Source: UBA830 sp038146925
Lineage (GTDB): Bacteria; Pseudomonadota; Alphaproteobacteria; MPNO01; UBA830
DNA: 64,000 bases
NCBI GenBank assembly: GCA_038146925.1
Contig: JAYQSP010000006.1
Coordinates: 387,118-451,117, forward strand
Direction of reading: 5' to 3'
Shown here: positions 51,457 through 59,598 of the stretch, piece by piece
Position numbering within the stretch: position 1 is the first letter of the stretch
Layout of the letters: every line of letters begins with the position of its first letter
Notes under the pieces: model-generated
Database searches by the model: none
What the model was told of the DNA's origin: nothing
Seen by the model: only the letters and a program-made list of their open reading frames with translations
Position numbers and translations under genes: made by a program

Positions 51457-51862
51457 ATGGCCAAGCTGCGACATATTGCCATGCAGGTGCCCAACCTGCA
51501 GGAAAGCGCCGCATATTACGAGAAACTGTTCGACCTCGACCGCGTCTGTGACGTGGAAAGCGAATACGGCAATGCCATCATGCTGTCGGACGGCACGATG
51601 AACCTGACCCTGCTGCATTTCCCGGAAGGCACTAAGGGCGGCAGGAACGGGCCGGACTGGGCCGGGCTGCATCACATCGGTTTCATCGTGGACGACAAGG
51701 AAGCGACTGCCAACAAGGCGGTCGAGCTGGGCGGCGAGTTCTTCATGGAACTGCCCGACAACATCCCACGGCGTCGACGCAGAGACCAAATACAAGGACC
51801 CCAACGGGCTGGTCTTCGACATCGCCGATCACGACTGGACCCAGAGCGACCGGAAGCAATAG
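51457..51862 (+). pseudogene. VOC/glyoxalase-fold gene with a frameshift
   Basis: ATG at 51457 gives MAKLRHIAMQVPNLQESAAY, AIMLSDGTMNLTLLHFPEG and LHHIGFIVDDKEATANKAVE, a normal VOC protein, up to ELPDNI. The next frame continues HGVDAETKYKDPNGLVFDIA and DHDWTQSDRKQ to TAG at 51860-51862, the expected VOC end. The frame changes at about 51766-51772, near a CCCAC run. It may be a true mutation or a sequencing error. Confidence 0.85.
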
Positions 51863-51863
51863 C

Positions 51864-52487
51864 GTGACCGGACCCATCGCCGACGCATTCATCATACCGG
51901 CCCGTCACGGGCGCGCCTTCGAAGTCAAAAAAGGGCAAACGTTCCGCATTCACCAGGTCGACGGGAAGCAAGTCGGCGACTGCGTGTTCTACAACGCACA
52001 CGACTACCGGGAATGGTGGCATTGCGGCCAATCCTGGGCCATCAACGTGATCTGCGGCACCGGCACGTCGAAAAGCTTCAAATACTTCTATTCAAAGCCG
52101 CCTCGCGAGAACGTCATGATGACGGTCGTCGACGATACCTGCGGCAATCACTGGGGCAATATGGGCGGACGCTGCTCGACGCGGCTTTACCAGCTACGCG
52201 ACAATATCGAGAGTGGTCACCGGTCATGTCAGGAAAACCTGACCGAGGCGCTCGCGCCCTACGGCATCTCCGGCGACGAGGTGTTCGATATCTTCAACGT
52301 CTTTATGAACGTCGACCTGCACGAAGACGGCGGATTCACCATTCTACCGACCGAGGTCGGCCCGAGCGACTACATCGATATGCGCGCCGAGATGGACATC
52401 CTCGCTGCCGTGTCCGCCTGCCCGGCAGATACATCGCCCACAAACGGCGGCAAGTCCGCGCCGCTGGGTATCAAGATTTTCGATTAG
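51864..52487 (+). CDS. DUF1989, urea carboxylase-associated family protein
   Basis: 207 residues starting at the GTG at 51864, directly after the VOC stop. Family segments are IPARHGRAFEVKKGQTFRIH, VDGKQVGDCVFYNAHDYREW, CGNHWGNMGGRC and FDIFNVFMNVDLHEDGGFTI, with potential metal ligands in the cysteine- and histidine-containing turns. Members accompany urea carboxylase or act as guanidine-related or aminomethyl-transferring enzymes; none of these partners is beside this gene, so its role is uncertain. Confidence 0.88.
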   Translation: MTGPIADAFIIPARHGRAFEVKKGQTFRIHQVDGKQVGDCVFYNAHDYREWWHCGQSWAINVICGTGTSKSFKYFYSKPPRENVMMTVVDDTCGNHWGNMGGRCSTRLYQLRDNIESGHRSCQENLTEALAPYGISGDEVFDIFNVFMNVDLHEDGGFTILPTEVGPSDYIDMRAEMDILAAVSACPADTSPTNGGKSAPLGIKIFD

Positions 52488-52496
52488 GAATCCCGT

Positions 52497-53126
52497 ATGG
52501 ATAAGATAGCCGCAGACATTCTCGCTTTCTGGTTCGGCACCGCTGACCTGACGACAAACATCGAGAAAAACGATTTGTGGTTCAAGTCGACGCCGGCATT
52601 CGATCGGGCGCTGATCGAGAAATTCGAAAGCGTCCACGAACGCGCCGCGGCAGGCGAACTGGATCACCTGCGCGGCAGTGCGCCGGAATGCCTGGCGCTG
52701 GTAATTTCGCTCGACCAGTTCCCGCGCAATATCTATCGCGGCACCGGCAAGGCGTTTCACACGGATGCTAAAGCCTGCGCCACGTCACATTTCGCACTGG
52801 CGCGAGGATACGACGAAGCGCTTAGCCTGGAGCCGCGCAAATTCTTCTACCTGCCGCTGGTGCACAGCGAGACGCTCGCGGATCAGGATAAGGCGGTAGA
52901 AAAATACCGGGCGTTCGGCGACGAGAAATCGATGCAGTCCGCCCTCGGCCATCGTGAGGCCATACAGCGCTTCGGCCGCTTCCCGCACCGGAACAAGGTG
53001 CTGGGACGCCAAAACACGCCGGAAGAAGATGAATACCTTAAAATCCCGCCGACCTGGGGGATGACAAAGACCGAGGCCGAGGAACGGGAACGTATGGTAG
53101 CGGAAATGGAGAAGACGGTGGGATAA
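52497..53126 (+). CDS. DUF924 family protein
   Basis: 209 residues with the family signature ILAFWFGTADLTTNIEKNDL and WFKSTPAFDRAL at the N-terminus, SLDQFPRNIYRGTGKAFHTD in the middle, and GRFPHRNKVLGRQNTPEEDEY near the end. The fold is a helical TPR-like repeat; the function is unknown. It is nine bases after the DUF1989 stop and ends an apparent VOC-DUF1989-DUF924 transcription unit. Confidence 0.9.
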   Translation: MDKIAADILAFWFGTADLTTNIEKNDLWFKSTPAFDRALIEKFESVHERAAAGELDHLRGSAPECLALVISLDQFPRNIYRGTGKAFHTDAKACATSHFALARGYDEALSLEPRKFFYLPLVHSETLADQDKAVEKYRAFGDEKSMQSALGHREAIQRFGRFPHRNKVLGRQNTPEEDEYLKIPPTWGMTKTEAEERERMVAEMEKTVG

Positions 53127-53188
53127 CGGCGGGGGATCCCTGCTATCGCCGGGGTGTCATAGTCGGGAAACACCGAATTCTAAGCACC

Positions 53189-53214
53189 CTCCCCCTCAAG
53201 GGGGAGCGGTTTTT
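53189..53214 (+). terminator. Terminator after the DUF924 gene
   Basis: CTCCCCC (53189-53195) pairs with GGGGGAG (53200-53206) around a TCAA loop and is followed by CGGTTTTT. It lies about 60 bases after the DUF924 stop and before the convergent aldolase gene. Confidence 0.8.
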
Positions 53215-53229
53215 CAAATTTGTCTCCCC

Positions 53230-54024
53230 CTACTCCCGGAACCCGGGGTCAAGTGCTTCCACCTTGCGTACCATCGCCTGGAAATCGCGGTCGCCGACCA
53301 GTTCGTCGGCCGGCGGCGGGCGGTTTTCGGCCCAGCCCTGCGCCATCTTCAAACATTCCTCCATCGGCGGTTCTTTCAGCGTCGCGCCGGACGCCATCGC
53401 CGCCACCTGGATCTCGCAGGCGCGTTCGAGATAGTGGTGCAGCAGGAAGCATTCGGGGACTGACCGGCCGGTGATCAGCGTGCCGTGGTTTTCGAGGAAC
53501 ATCACGTGCTTGTTTCCCAGATCAGCGATCAGGCGTGGCCCCTCTTCATCCTTGTGGACCAGACCCTCGTAGCGGTGATAAGCCACCTGCCCGGCAAACC
53601 GCATCGCCGACTGGGAGATGAATTTAAGACCGCAATCCATCGCCGAAACCGCGGCGCCCGCCGTAGTGTGCAGGTGGATCGTCGCCATGACCTCCGGCCG
53701 CGCGTCGAGCACCGAGCCATGAATACGCGGGCCCGCGGGGCTCGACGTATGTTCGGTTTCGTAGACCAGCTCGCGGTTTTCGTCGTAGCAGCAGAGGTTC
53801 GACGCCGTGACCTCGGAAAACAACAGCGCCGTCGGCTTGATCAGGAAACGGTTCGGCGCGTCGGGCACCCGCGCGGCGAAATGGTTAGCGGTCAGGTCCT
53901 CCAGGCCCATGTAGGCGGCAATCCGGTAGAGAGCCGCGAGTTGGATCCGCGCGACCCACTCGGCGTCAGTAACGCGCTCCCGCATGGACGGAACATTGGC
54001 GGACGGCATGGCGACGGGATTCAT
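53230..54024 (-). CDS. Class II aldolase/adducin-family protein
   Basis: 264 residues. The Zn-binding HLH is in MATIHLHTTAGAAVS (about 115), and the later His in ENHGTLITG (about 178). The N-terminal GLEDLTANHFAARVPDAPNR carries the family substrate-binding region. Members cleave or epimerise sugar phosphates, or decarboxylate aromatic hydroxyacids; the specific function is unknown. It is monocistronic. Confidence 0.9.
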   Translation of the reverse strand: MNPVAMPSANVPSMRERVTDAEWVARIQLAALYRIAAYMGLEDLTANHFAARVPDAPNRFLIKPTALLFSEVTASNLCCYDENRELVYETEHTSSPAGPRIHGSVLDARPEVMATIHLHTTAGAAVSAMDCGLKFISQSAMRFAGQVAYHRYEGLVHKDEEGPRLIADLGNKHVMFLENHGTLITGRSVPECFLLHHYLERACEIQVAAMASGATLKEPPMEECLKMAQGWAENRPPPADELVGDRDFQAMVRKVEALDPGFRE

Positions 54025-54097
54025 GTCTTGTTCTCCAGTTTGTGGCCGATGAAAGACTTGGTTCCCAGCCCGCTCATCGTATTTGCCAACAATTTTA

Positions 54098-54401
54098 CTG
54101 AATGAGACCCCCGGTTCCAGACAAAAACTGTTTCCGGGTCTGAGTGTCGTCGAGAAAAGTATTGGCGGCTAAGACGACTCCGCAGATTTCACTTTGTGGG
54201 CGCGAACGACAAGACACTGCCTGTGGCTCTATCTCCTCGCTGATGCGGATCGCCCAATGCCCGTTATCGCAGAACCAACCTTGTGAAATCACATTATGAC
54301 TGACGTTGGCAGTGCCCCTGCCAAAGGATGCGGGCGCAGGTGCCCCGGGCATTGGCGGCTCAGGTTTTTGGCCGGTCTTTATGAGGTGTCGTCTCATTCA
54401 G
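54098..54401. mobile_element. MITE-like element bounded by 11-bp inverted repeats
   Basis: CTGAATGAGAC at 54098-54108 is the exact inverse of GTCTCATTCAG at 54391-54401, enclosing 304 bases. A single frame is open across nearly the whole element on the minus strand (starting MRRHLIKTGQKPEPP), which could be a trace of a transposase or chance. The right end lies inside the cytochrome b561 relic and supplies its stop codon. No target-site duplication is obvious. No second copy is in the window. Confidence 0.5.
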
Positions 54402-54853
54402 AATGCCGGGCCCGATGGTCGCGGTAGACCATGAACCTCGCCAGCGGCAACCGATATAGGATCGGATACCGGACATGCAGGATTGCCAACACGATGACGA
54501 GGTTAGAGAAGGATCCGTGCATTTCTTCCCAGAACTCATGCCCGTTTTCTCCGCCCGCGGACATAAGGATGCCCTTCCGCATCGCCCGATCACCGTGATC
54601 GCGATGTATAGAATAAACGCCTAGCTGACGCAGGGATGACGGGTCCAGTTGTCGGTGCGCAACCCTTCGCACAGAGGGTAGAACTGGTTCAACCTTAGCT
54701 GTCGCGGATTGAACAGCGCCCAGAGCAGGCGCAAAACGGTAAAAAGCGCCACGCCGTAGCTCCGAAAATCTGCACGAAGCCAAAATCACCCCTAAAGAAG
54801 CCGAGGACCATCAAGGTTGCTAGCGTGACGTGATAGGGGCGGACGAACTCCAT
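54394..54853 (-). pseudogene. Degraded cytochrome b561-like gene
   Basis: Minus-strand frames read, in order, MEFVRPYHVTLATLMVLGFF, then (shifted) YGVALFTVLRLLWALFNPRQ, then (shifted) NGHEFWEEMHGSFSNLVIVL and AILHVRYPILYRL. These resemble the helices and EFWEEVHE-type segment of cytochrome b561 proteins, including His candidates for heme (RPYH, EEMHG, ILHV). At least two frameshifts separate the pieces. The final residues and the stop codon come from the end of the MITE-like element. Confidence 0.55.
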
Positions 54854-54883
54854 CAAACCTATGCCCACCGCCCCCTAAGAATG

Positions 54884-55639
54884 TCAGACGAGCACGCGTT
54901 CGGCATGTACGCCGCGCACGTCCATTTCATATTCGAGCCCCACGACTGGCGGCCTGGCATACACCCAGGTCAGGCCCGCCGCAGCCGCGCCCCGCAATAC
55001 CAGCTCGTCGGCCAGAAATGGATACAGATCGTGGACCGTATAGGCATGTGTCACCGTCGACTGCGACCAGTCGACGTCAAGCGCGGACATGCGGGCCTCC
55101 ATCGTGTCGATAACGTATTGCGCCTTTTCGCGCATCGCATCCTCGGACGTTTCGCCAAGCCGGATGATGCGGTCTTCGTAAGTGTCTCCGTCCTCGGCGG
55201 CTTCCGCCGAGCCGGCGATGACGAAGCTCTGCGGCGCCCCGGCCTCCGCCGGTACGGTGTAGCTGAAGGCGTGAAAGCTGGGACCGGGCGGGCCGTTGAC
55301 TTCCGGGCACACGTTGGACCGCGCCACGGGGTTCTTGTCCTCCTTGAAAATACCCCAGCGTTCCAGCGTGCCGACATAGACACGGTTAAAATCGATAAAG
55401 CCCTGCTCCGAGAAAGGCTCCGGCGAGCGCAGTTCGCAGGCGGCGAACGACGTGTAGGGCCGGCCGATGCCGTCGAGATACGCCTCGATGCGAGCGAAGC
55501 CTTCTTCCATGGCCACAGGCGTCTGGAAGCGGACGCGTTCAATCGCGAAGCCGTCCTCGGCGGCTACGCCGCCGGAATACTGGAATGGCCCGCGGACGTA
55601 GCGGTATCCGCCGGGTTCAAAGATTGCTGTTTCTGTCAT
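54884..55639 (-). CDS. RidA-like protein of the CnbZ (2-aminomuconate deaminase) type
   Basis: 251 residues. The C-terminal half carries a RidA-like core: FVIAGSAEAAEDGDTYEDRI, TSEDAMREKAQYVIDTMEAR, STVTHAYTVHDLYPFLADEL and WVYARPPVVGLEYEMDVRGV. This architecture, as I recall it, belongs to proteins annotated as 2-amino-5-chloromuconate deaminase CnbZ. An N-terminal domain of about 120 residues precedes it. If correct, it would remove ammonia from an aminomuconate after ring cleavage of an aminophenol. It is 48 bases upstream of an EamA permease start region on the same strand. Confidence 0.65.
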   Translation of the reverse strand: MTETAIFEPGGYRYVRGPFQYSGGVAAEDGFAIERVRFQTPVAMEEGFARIEAYLDGIGRPYTSFAACELRSPEPFSEQGFIDFNRVYVGTLERWGIFKEDKNPVARSNVCPEVNGPPGPSFHAFSYTVPAEAGAPQSFVIAGSAEAAEDGDTYEDRIIRLGETSEDAMREKAQYVIDTMEARMSALDVDWSQSTVTHAYTVHDLYPFLADELVLRGAAAAGLTWVYARPPVVGLEYEMDVRGVHAERVLV

Positions 55640-55687
55640 GTCTGGATCCTTTGTGTTTCCGAACGGTATCGGCTGTACGCCCGGCGA

Positions 55688-56608
55688 TCAACTCCGCTTC
55701 CGCGCTTCCACCTGCGCTATGTAATAGGTGCTGCCGACGATGATCAGCGCGCCGATTCCCGTCCAGACCGACGGAATTTCGGCGAACAGGAAATAACCGA
55801 ACAATGCGGCGTAAATCAGACGCACGTTTTCGGCCGGGCCGACCGCATTGGCCTCGCCCACGGCGAAGGCGCGCATGAACCCGAAGATACCCAGCGTCGT
55901 CAGCCCCCCGATGCCGATCAGCTTCAGCCACTCGATTCCGACCGGCATGGTCCAGACATACGCCGCCGGTCCCAGAAACAGGATCACGCCGCCTATATGG
56001 TAATAGAACAGGATGCGCCCAGTCGGCTCTGTGGACGAAAGCTTGCGGATCAGTACGTTGGCGATGGCGAAGGTCAGCGCCGAGCCGACGGCGACAAGCG
56101 CCAGCGGATCGAACGCCTCTGCGCCCGGCCGCACCAGCACCAGCACGCCGATGAAACCGACGATCGTCGCCGCCCAGCGCTGCCGGGTCACGACCTCGTG
56201 CAGCAGGAAGACGGCGACCACGGTGGTGAACAACGGCTTGGAGAACATGAAGGCGGTCGCTTCCGCCAGCGGCATGTAGATCACGGTAATAAAGATGCCG
56301 AGCTGCGCCGCGAAGGCCAGGAACATGCGTAGCAGATGCAGCGGCAGACGCTCGGTCCCGAGGTTGGAGGCCCCGAGCCTGATAAACACCGGAATCAGGA
56401 AAATGAGCCCGCAGCTATAGCGGAAAAAGGAAATCTGCAACGGATCGAACCGCCCGCCCAGCGATTTGACGAATACGTCGACCAACGCGAAAAGAAACGC
56501 ACCCATGCTGAGCCACAGAATGCCCCGAAAATTGCCGGGCAGACGCAGCCAGAGCGCAGCAGCGCCGTTGGGAGGTGGCAGATTAGCGGGGGATTTGGTC
56601 GCAGGCAT
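55688..56608 (-). CDS. EamA/DMT-family permease
   Basis: 306 residues, ten membrane helices, two EamA repeats; segments GNFRGILWLSMGAFLFALVD, HEVVTRQRWAATIVGFIGVL and the end TGIGALIIVGSTYYIAQVEA. It resembles the EamA protein at 44.0 kb in the order and wording of several segments (MGAFLF..., VLVRPGAEAFDPLALVAVGS), so the two may be paralogues. The substrate is unknown. Confidence 0.88.
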   Translation of the reverse strand: MPATKSPANLPPPNGAAALWLRLPGNFRGILWLSMGAFLFALVDVFVKSLGGRFDPLQISFFRYSCGLIFLIPVFIRLGASNLGTERLPLHLLRMFLAFAAQLGIFITVIYMPLAEATAFMFSKPLFTTVVAVFLLHEVVTRQRWAATIVGFIGVLVLVRPGAEAFDPLALVAVGSALTFAIANVLIRKLSSTEPTGRILFYYHIGGVILFLGPAAYVWTMPVGIEWLKLIGIGGLTTLGIFGFMRAFAVGEANAVGPAENVRLIYAALFGYFLFAEIPSVWTGIGALIIVGSTYYIAQVEARKRS

Positions 56609-56687
56609 ACCCTTGCATGACGCACCCGGCGACGCGAGGCAAGAGGCTTACTCCCCTTTCCTTTTCCACGCTGACGGCGTGCCGGAT

Positions 56688-58364
56688 TTACACCAGCCCG
56701 AACCCGCCGGCTTCTTCCGCGGTCATGTCCTTGGCTTCGGGTCCGAAGGGAATGTCGTCGGCTTTGATCGGGCGCGGCGGGGGCGGCGGTTTGGCGACCA
56801 CGGTTGCCGCCGTCAGGAACAGCGCGGCGATGGAATTCGCGGCTTCCAGCGCAGCGACGGCCACCCTTGCCGGATCGACCACCCCGGCTTTCATCATATC
56901 GCCGAACACGCCTCTTCCAGCATCGAACCCATGATGCGGTTTATCCTTTTCGGCTAACACAGCCGCCACCATACGGCCGTCGTACCCGGCATTGTCGGCG
57001 ATACGCATCGCGGGCGACGCCAGCGCCCGGCGCAATATCCGCGTCGCGGCGCGTTGCTCCCCAGTCCCGCCGTCTTCAAGTATCCGCGATGCCTGCACAT
57101 AGGCCGCGCCGCCGCCGGGCAGGATGCCGTCCATTGCCGCGGCCCGGACGGCGCTGGCGGCGTCGTCGGCGCGGTCGCGGCGTTCGCTGATCTCGGGCTC
57201 ACTTACGCCGCCGACCCGCACAACCGCCACACCGCCCGTCAGTTTGGCGAGACGTTCGCGCAGGGTCTTTTCTTGGAACGGGGTGTTTCCTTCCAGCCCC
57301 TGTTCGGCCCGGATGCTGTCGGCCCGGCGCTCGACGGCGGCCGGATCGCCCGCCCCGCCGATAATCGTCGTCGTATCTTTGGTCAGGACGATCCGCTCCG
57401 CTCCGCCGAGCACGGCGGGATCGATGACCGAAATGTCGTCGCCGCGCCGGTCGGACACCAGGGTTGCGCCAGTCAGCAACGCCACGTCTTCGAGCGCGTC
57501 GCGCCGCCGGTCGCCGAACAGGGGGCCTTTCGCGGCCACGACGCGCAGCTTGTTTTTGATCTTGTTGACGGTCAGCGTTTTCAGCGCCTCGCCCCTGACC
57601 GTCTCGGCAACGATCAGCAGCGGGCGGTTGGCACGGACGGCCGCTTCCAGAGGTTTCAGCAGCGGCGTGTGGTTTTCCAGCGTGTGTTCGGTCAGCAGGA
57701 TCAGTGGATTGTCGTATCGGCATTCGGTCGTCGCCGCGTCGGTCATGAAATAGGGCGAGACGTAGCCGCCGTCCCATTGCAAGCCGCTCAGTTTTTCCCA
57801 GGTCGCCTCAAACGCTTCGCCGCCCTCGACCGACACCACCCCGTCGGCGCCGATCGTATCGAACGCCTCGGCGATGATCGCCCCCAGTCCCGCCTCTCCA
57901 TTGGCGGAGATCGTTGCGATGCGTTCGTAATCTTCGCGCCCGCGCACCGGCCGCGCAATGCGCCGCAGCTCCGCCACGACGGCGGACACCCCGTCCTGCA
58001 ACGCCAGCCGCAGCGCCATCGGATCGTAACCGGCGGCAACCGCCTTCAGCCCCTCCGCCGCCAGCGCGCGGGCGAGTACGATGGTCGTGGTCGTGCCGTC
58101 GCCGATCTCCTCACCGACCCGCTGCCCGGCGCGGCGCACGAGCCGAAGCCCCATCTGTTCCAGCCTGCCGGCGACTTCCAGCGTATCGGCGACCGTCACC
58201 CCGTCCTTGGTGACCCGCGGCGCAGCCGTCCCGCCGTCAGCCTCGATCATTACGGTGCGGCCCCGTGGCCCCAACGTCACCGCGACCGTGTCAGCCAGCA
58301 GATCGGCACCGCGCAGCATCGCGCGCTGGGCGCCGAGACCGAATTTTATGGAAACGGTAGTCAT
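56688..58364 (-). CDS. Divergent orphan GroEL-like chaperonin
   Basis: 558 residues covering the whole chaperonin fold. The ATP site keeps TLGPRGRTVMI, VTKDGVTVAD and GDGTTTT (88-94). The canonical TNDIAGDGTTTATVL reads VGEEIGDGTTTTIVL here. The apical domain has GGYVSPYFMT, and the equatorial end keeps ERRDRADDAASAVRAAAMDG and ILPGGGAA. The C-terminus is AEEAGGFGLV instead of the GGM-rich tail. No groES gene is adjacent. It is probably a paralogue of a housekeeping GroEL encoded elsewhere, with altered substrate or co-chaperonin use. Confidence 0.9.
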   Translation of the reverse strand: MTTVSIKFGLGAQRAMLRGADLLADTVAVTLGPRGRTVMIEADGGTAAPRVTKDGVTVADTLEVAGRLEQMGLRLVRRAGQRVGEEIGDGTTTTIVLARALAAEGLKAVAAGYDPMALRLALQDGVSAVVAELRRIARPVRGREDYERIATISANGEAGLGAIIAEAFDTIGADGVVSVEGGEAFEATWEKLSGLQWDGGYVSPYFMTDAATTECRYDNPLILLTEHTLENHTPLLKPLEAAVRANRPLLIVAETVRGEALKTLTVNKIKNKLRVVAAKGPLFGDRRRDALEDVALLTGATLVSDRRGDDISVIDPAVLGGAERIVLTKDTTTIIGGAGDPAAVERRADSIRAEQGLEGNTPFQEKTLRERLAKLTGGVAVVRVGGVSEPEISERRDRADDAASAVRAAAMDGILPGGGAAYVQASRILEDGGTGEQRAATRILRRALASPAMRIADNAGYDGRMVAAVLAEKDKPHHGFDAGRGVFGDMMKAGVVDPARVAVAALEAANSIAALFLTAATVVAKPPPPPRPIKADDIPFGPEAKDMTAEEAGGFGLV

Positions 58365-58568
58365 GCGGCGGGTTTAGCTCCGACGGGCCGGGGAGTAAAT
58401 GACTTCCGGCTATCAATGATATAACTCTCGCGCTCGACCCGAGGTTCCGCGACAAACGGTTTCAATAGATCCTCTGATCAAGTCCAAGGACGACAATCAG
58501 AGAGTAGATCGAACGGCTTTCCTCAGCGTAAGGTACCTTCGGAGAGAACGTGCCGAGGACCTACCGGA
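58365..58568. other. Spacer upstream of the GroEL-like gene
   Basis: About 200 bases with no supported gene. It should contain the promoter of the GroEL-like gene, but no clear -35/-10 pair and no CIRCE-like inverted repeat was seen. Confidence 0.4.
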
Positions 58569-58793
58569 TCATCGCCGCCGATGAAGCGACCAGACCAGCC
58601 CGACACACAAACCCAGCAAACCGCCCGGTGCCGACACTGCAGCGGATGCCTGTTCTGTCGTCAGTTCGAAATTGCGGAATTCGTGCTCACTGAAGAAAAA
58701 GTGTCGGCTCCCGCCGTCAGCCAAAAATATGCGCTGGCCCCACCCAACGCAGCGGTCAGATCGACAACGACAACTGCAATTATTAACCCCGCG
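58569..58793 (-). pseudogene. Degraded PEP-CTERM-type tail (VSAPG variant)
   Basis: On the minus strand one frame reads LTAALGGASAYFWLTAGADT then FSSVSTNSAISN and stops. The next frame, overlapping the stop, reads FELTTEQASAAVSAPGG, LLGLCVGLVWSLH, RRR and TGA at 58571-58569. A VSAPG motif, a hydrophobic run and a terminal Arg cluster directly before the stop are the hallmarks of a PEP-CTERM sorting tail. No signal peptide, start or sigma-54 promoter is left upstream; nadX ends there. This is a relic with at least one frameshift. Confidence 0.5.
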
Positions 58794-58794
58794 G

Positions 58795-59598
58795 TTAACC
58801 GCCTATTTCGACGGGTCCCGCACGGCGTCGGATCTCGGCAACCACGGAATGCGCCGCGAGAGTCGATGTTTTGGGATTATCCGGCAGCGGCTTGCCGCGT
58901 ATCTCGATATCGAGAGCGCCGAACGCACCCTCCGCGCGGACCTGGTGAATATTTCCGCCGGCCTCCGGATCGGCGATAAGACGCACTTCCGTCGCCTCGA
59001 AGCCGGCGCCGGCAAGCGCGATCGTCGCGGCCACGTTGGCGTTTTGCGGATAGCTGGTTGCGGCTTCGTCGGCGCCGCCCTGATACAGAGTCGTTTCTTC
59101 GGTCAGGGTATCCAGGTCGGTGACGCCTTCAGCCGGCGTTCCTTTCCAGGCGCCGGGCGGCTTTCGCGACGTATAGGTCACCTTATGCAGCCCGCCGACT
59201 CGGGCCGCGGCCAGCGCATCCGCGCCCGCGACGGCGCCCGCCGCCAGGACGAGCTTGGCGCCGCCTTCTTTCGCCGCAGCGACGAGGCCGGCATAGAGAT
59301 CGGCGTCCGCAAGAACGCCGATGGAAATCACCAGAAAATCCATGCCGCGGCGCAGCGCTTCCGCTCCGTATTCCCGGACGCCGGCATGCCCGGCGCATTC
59401 CGCAACCAGATCCGGCTTTTCGGAAAGCTCGTCGTAGGACGAGACTACCTCGATCCCGCGCGCGGACACCGCGTCGCGCACCTCTTCGACCCGGCCGGGA
59501 CGCACTAGAATGGCGGCGATATGTGCATCCTCGCCCGGCTGAATATGTTTTAGCACTTCCTGGGCGATCGCGCCGTACCCGATGATGAGTACGTTCAT
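58795..59598 (-). CDS. nadX: Aspartate dehydrogenase (NadX type)
   Basis: 267 residues from the ATG at 59598, overlapping the stop of the ThDP gene (ATGA). The cofactor site is MNVLIIGYGAIAQEV. The segment DLVAECAGHAGVREYGAEAL and the C-terminal SYPQNANVAATIALAGAGFE hold the family Cys/His active-site pattern, and TYTSRKPPGAWKGTPAE is characteristic. It converts aspartate to iminoaspartate for NAD synthesis, or acts as a catabolic amine dehydrogenase; its place in a catabolic operon favours the latter, which is inference. Confidence 0.88.
   Translation of the reverse strand: MNVLIIGYGAIAQEVLKHIQPGEDAHIAAILVRPGRVEEVRDAVSARGIEVVSSYDELSEKPDLVAECAGHAGVREYGAEALRRGMDFLVISIGVLADADLYAGLVAAAKEGGAKLVLAAGAVAGADALAAARVGGLHKVTYTSRKPPGAWKGTPAEGVTDLDTLTEETTLYQGGADEAATSYPQNANVAATIALAGAGFEATEVRLIADPEAGGNIHQVRAEGAFGALDIEIRGKPLPDNPKTSTLAAHSVVAEIRRRAGPVEIGG

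Noticed and set aside
58581..58979. Plus-strand frame with a CRHCSGCLFC cysteine cluster as a zinc protein
   Set aside because: It is opposite the nadX end and the PEP-CTERM relic, has no ribosome site, and the rest is low-complexity and basic.
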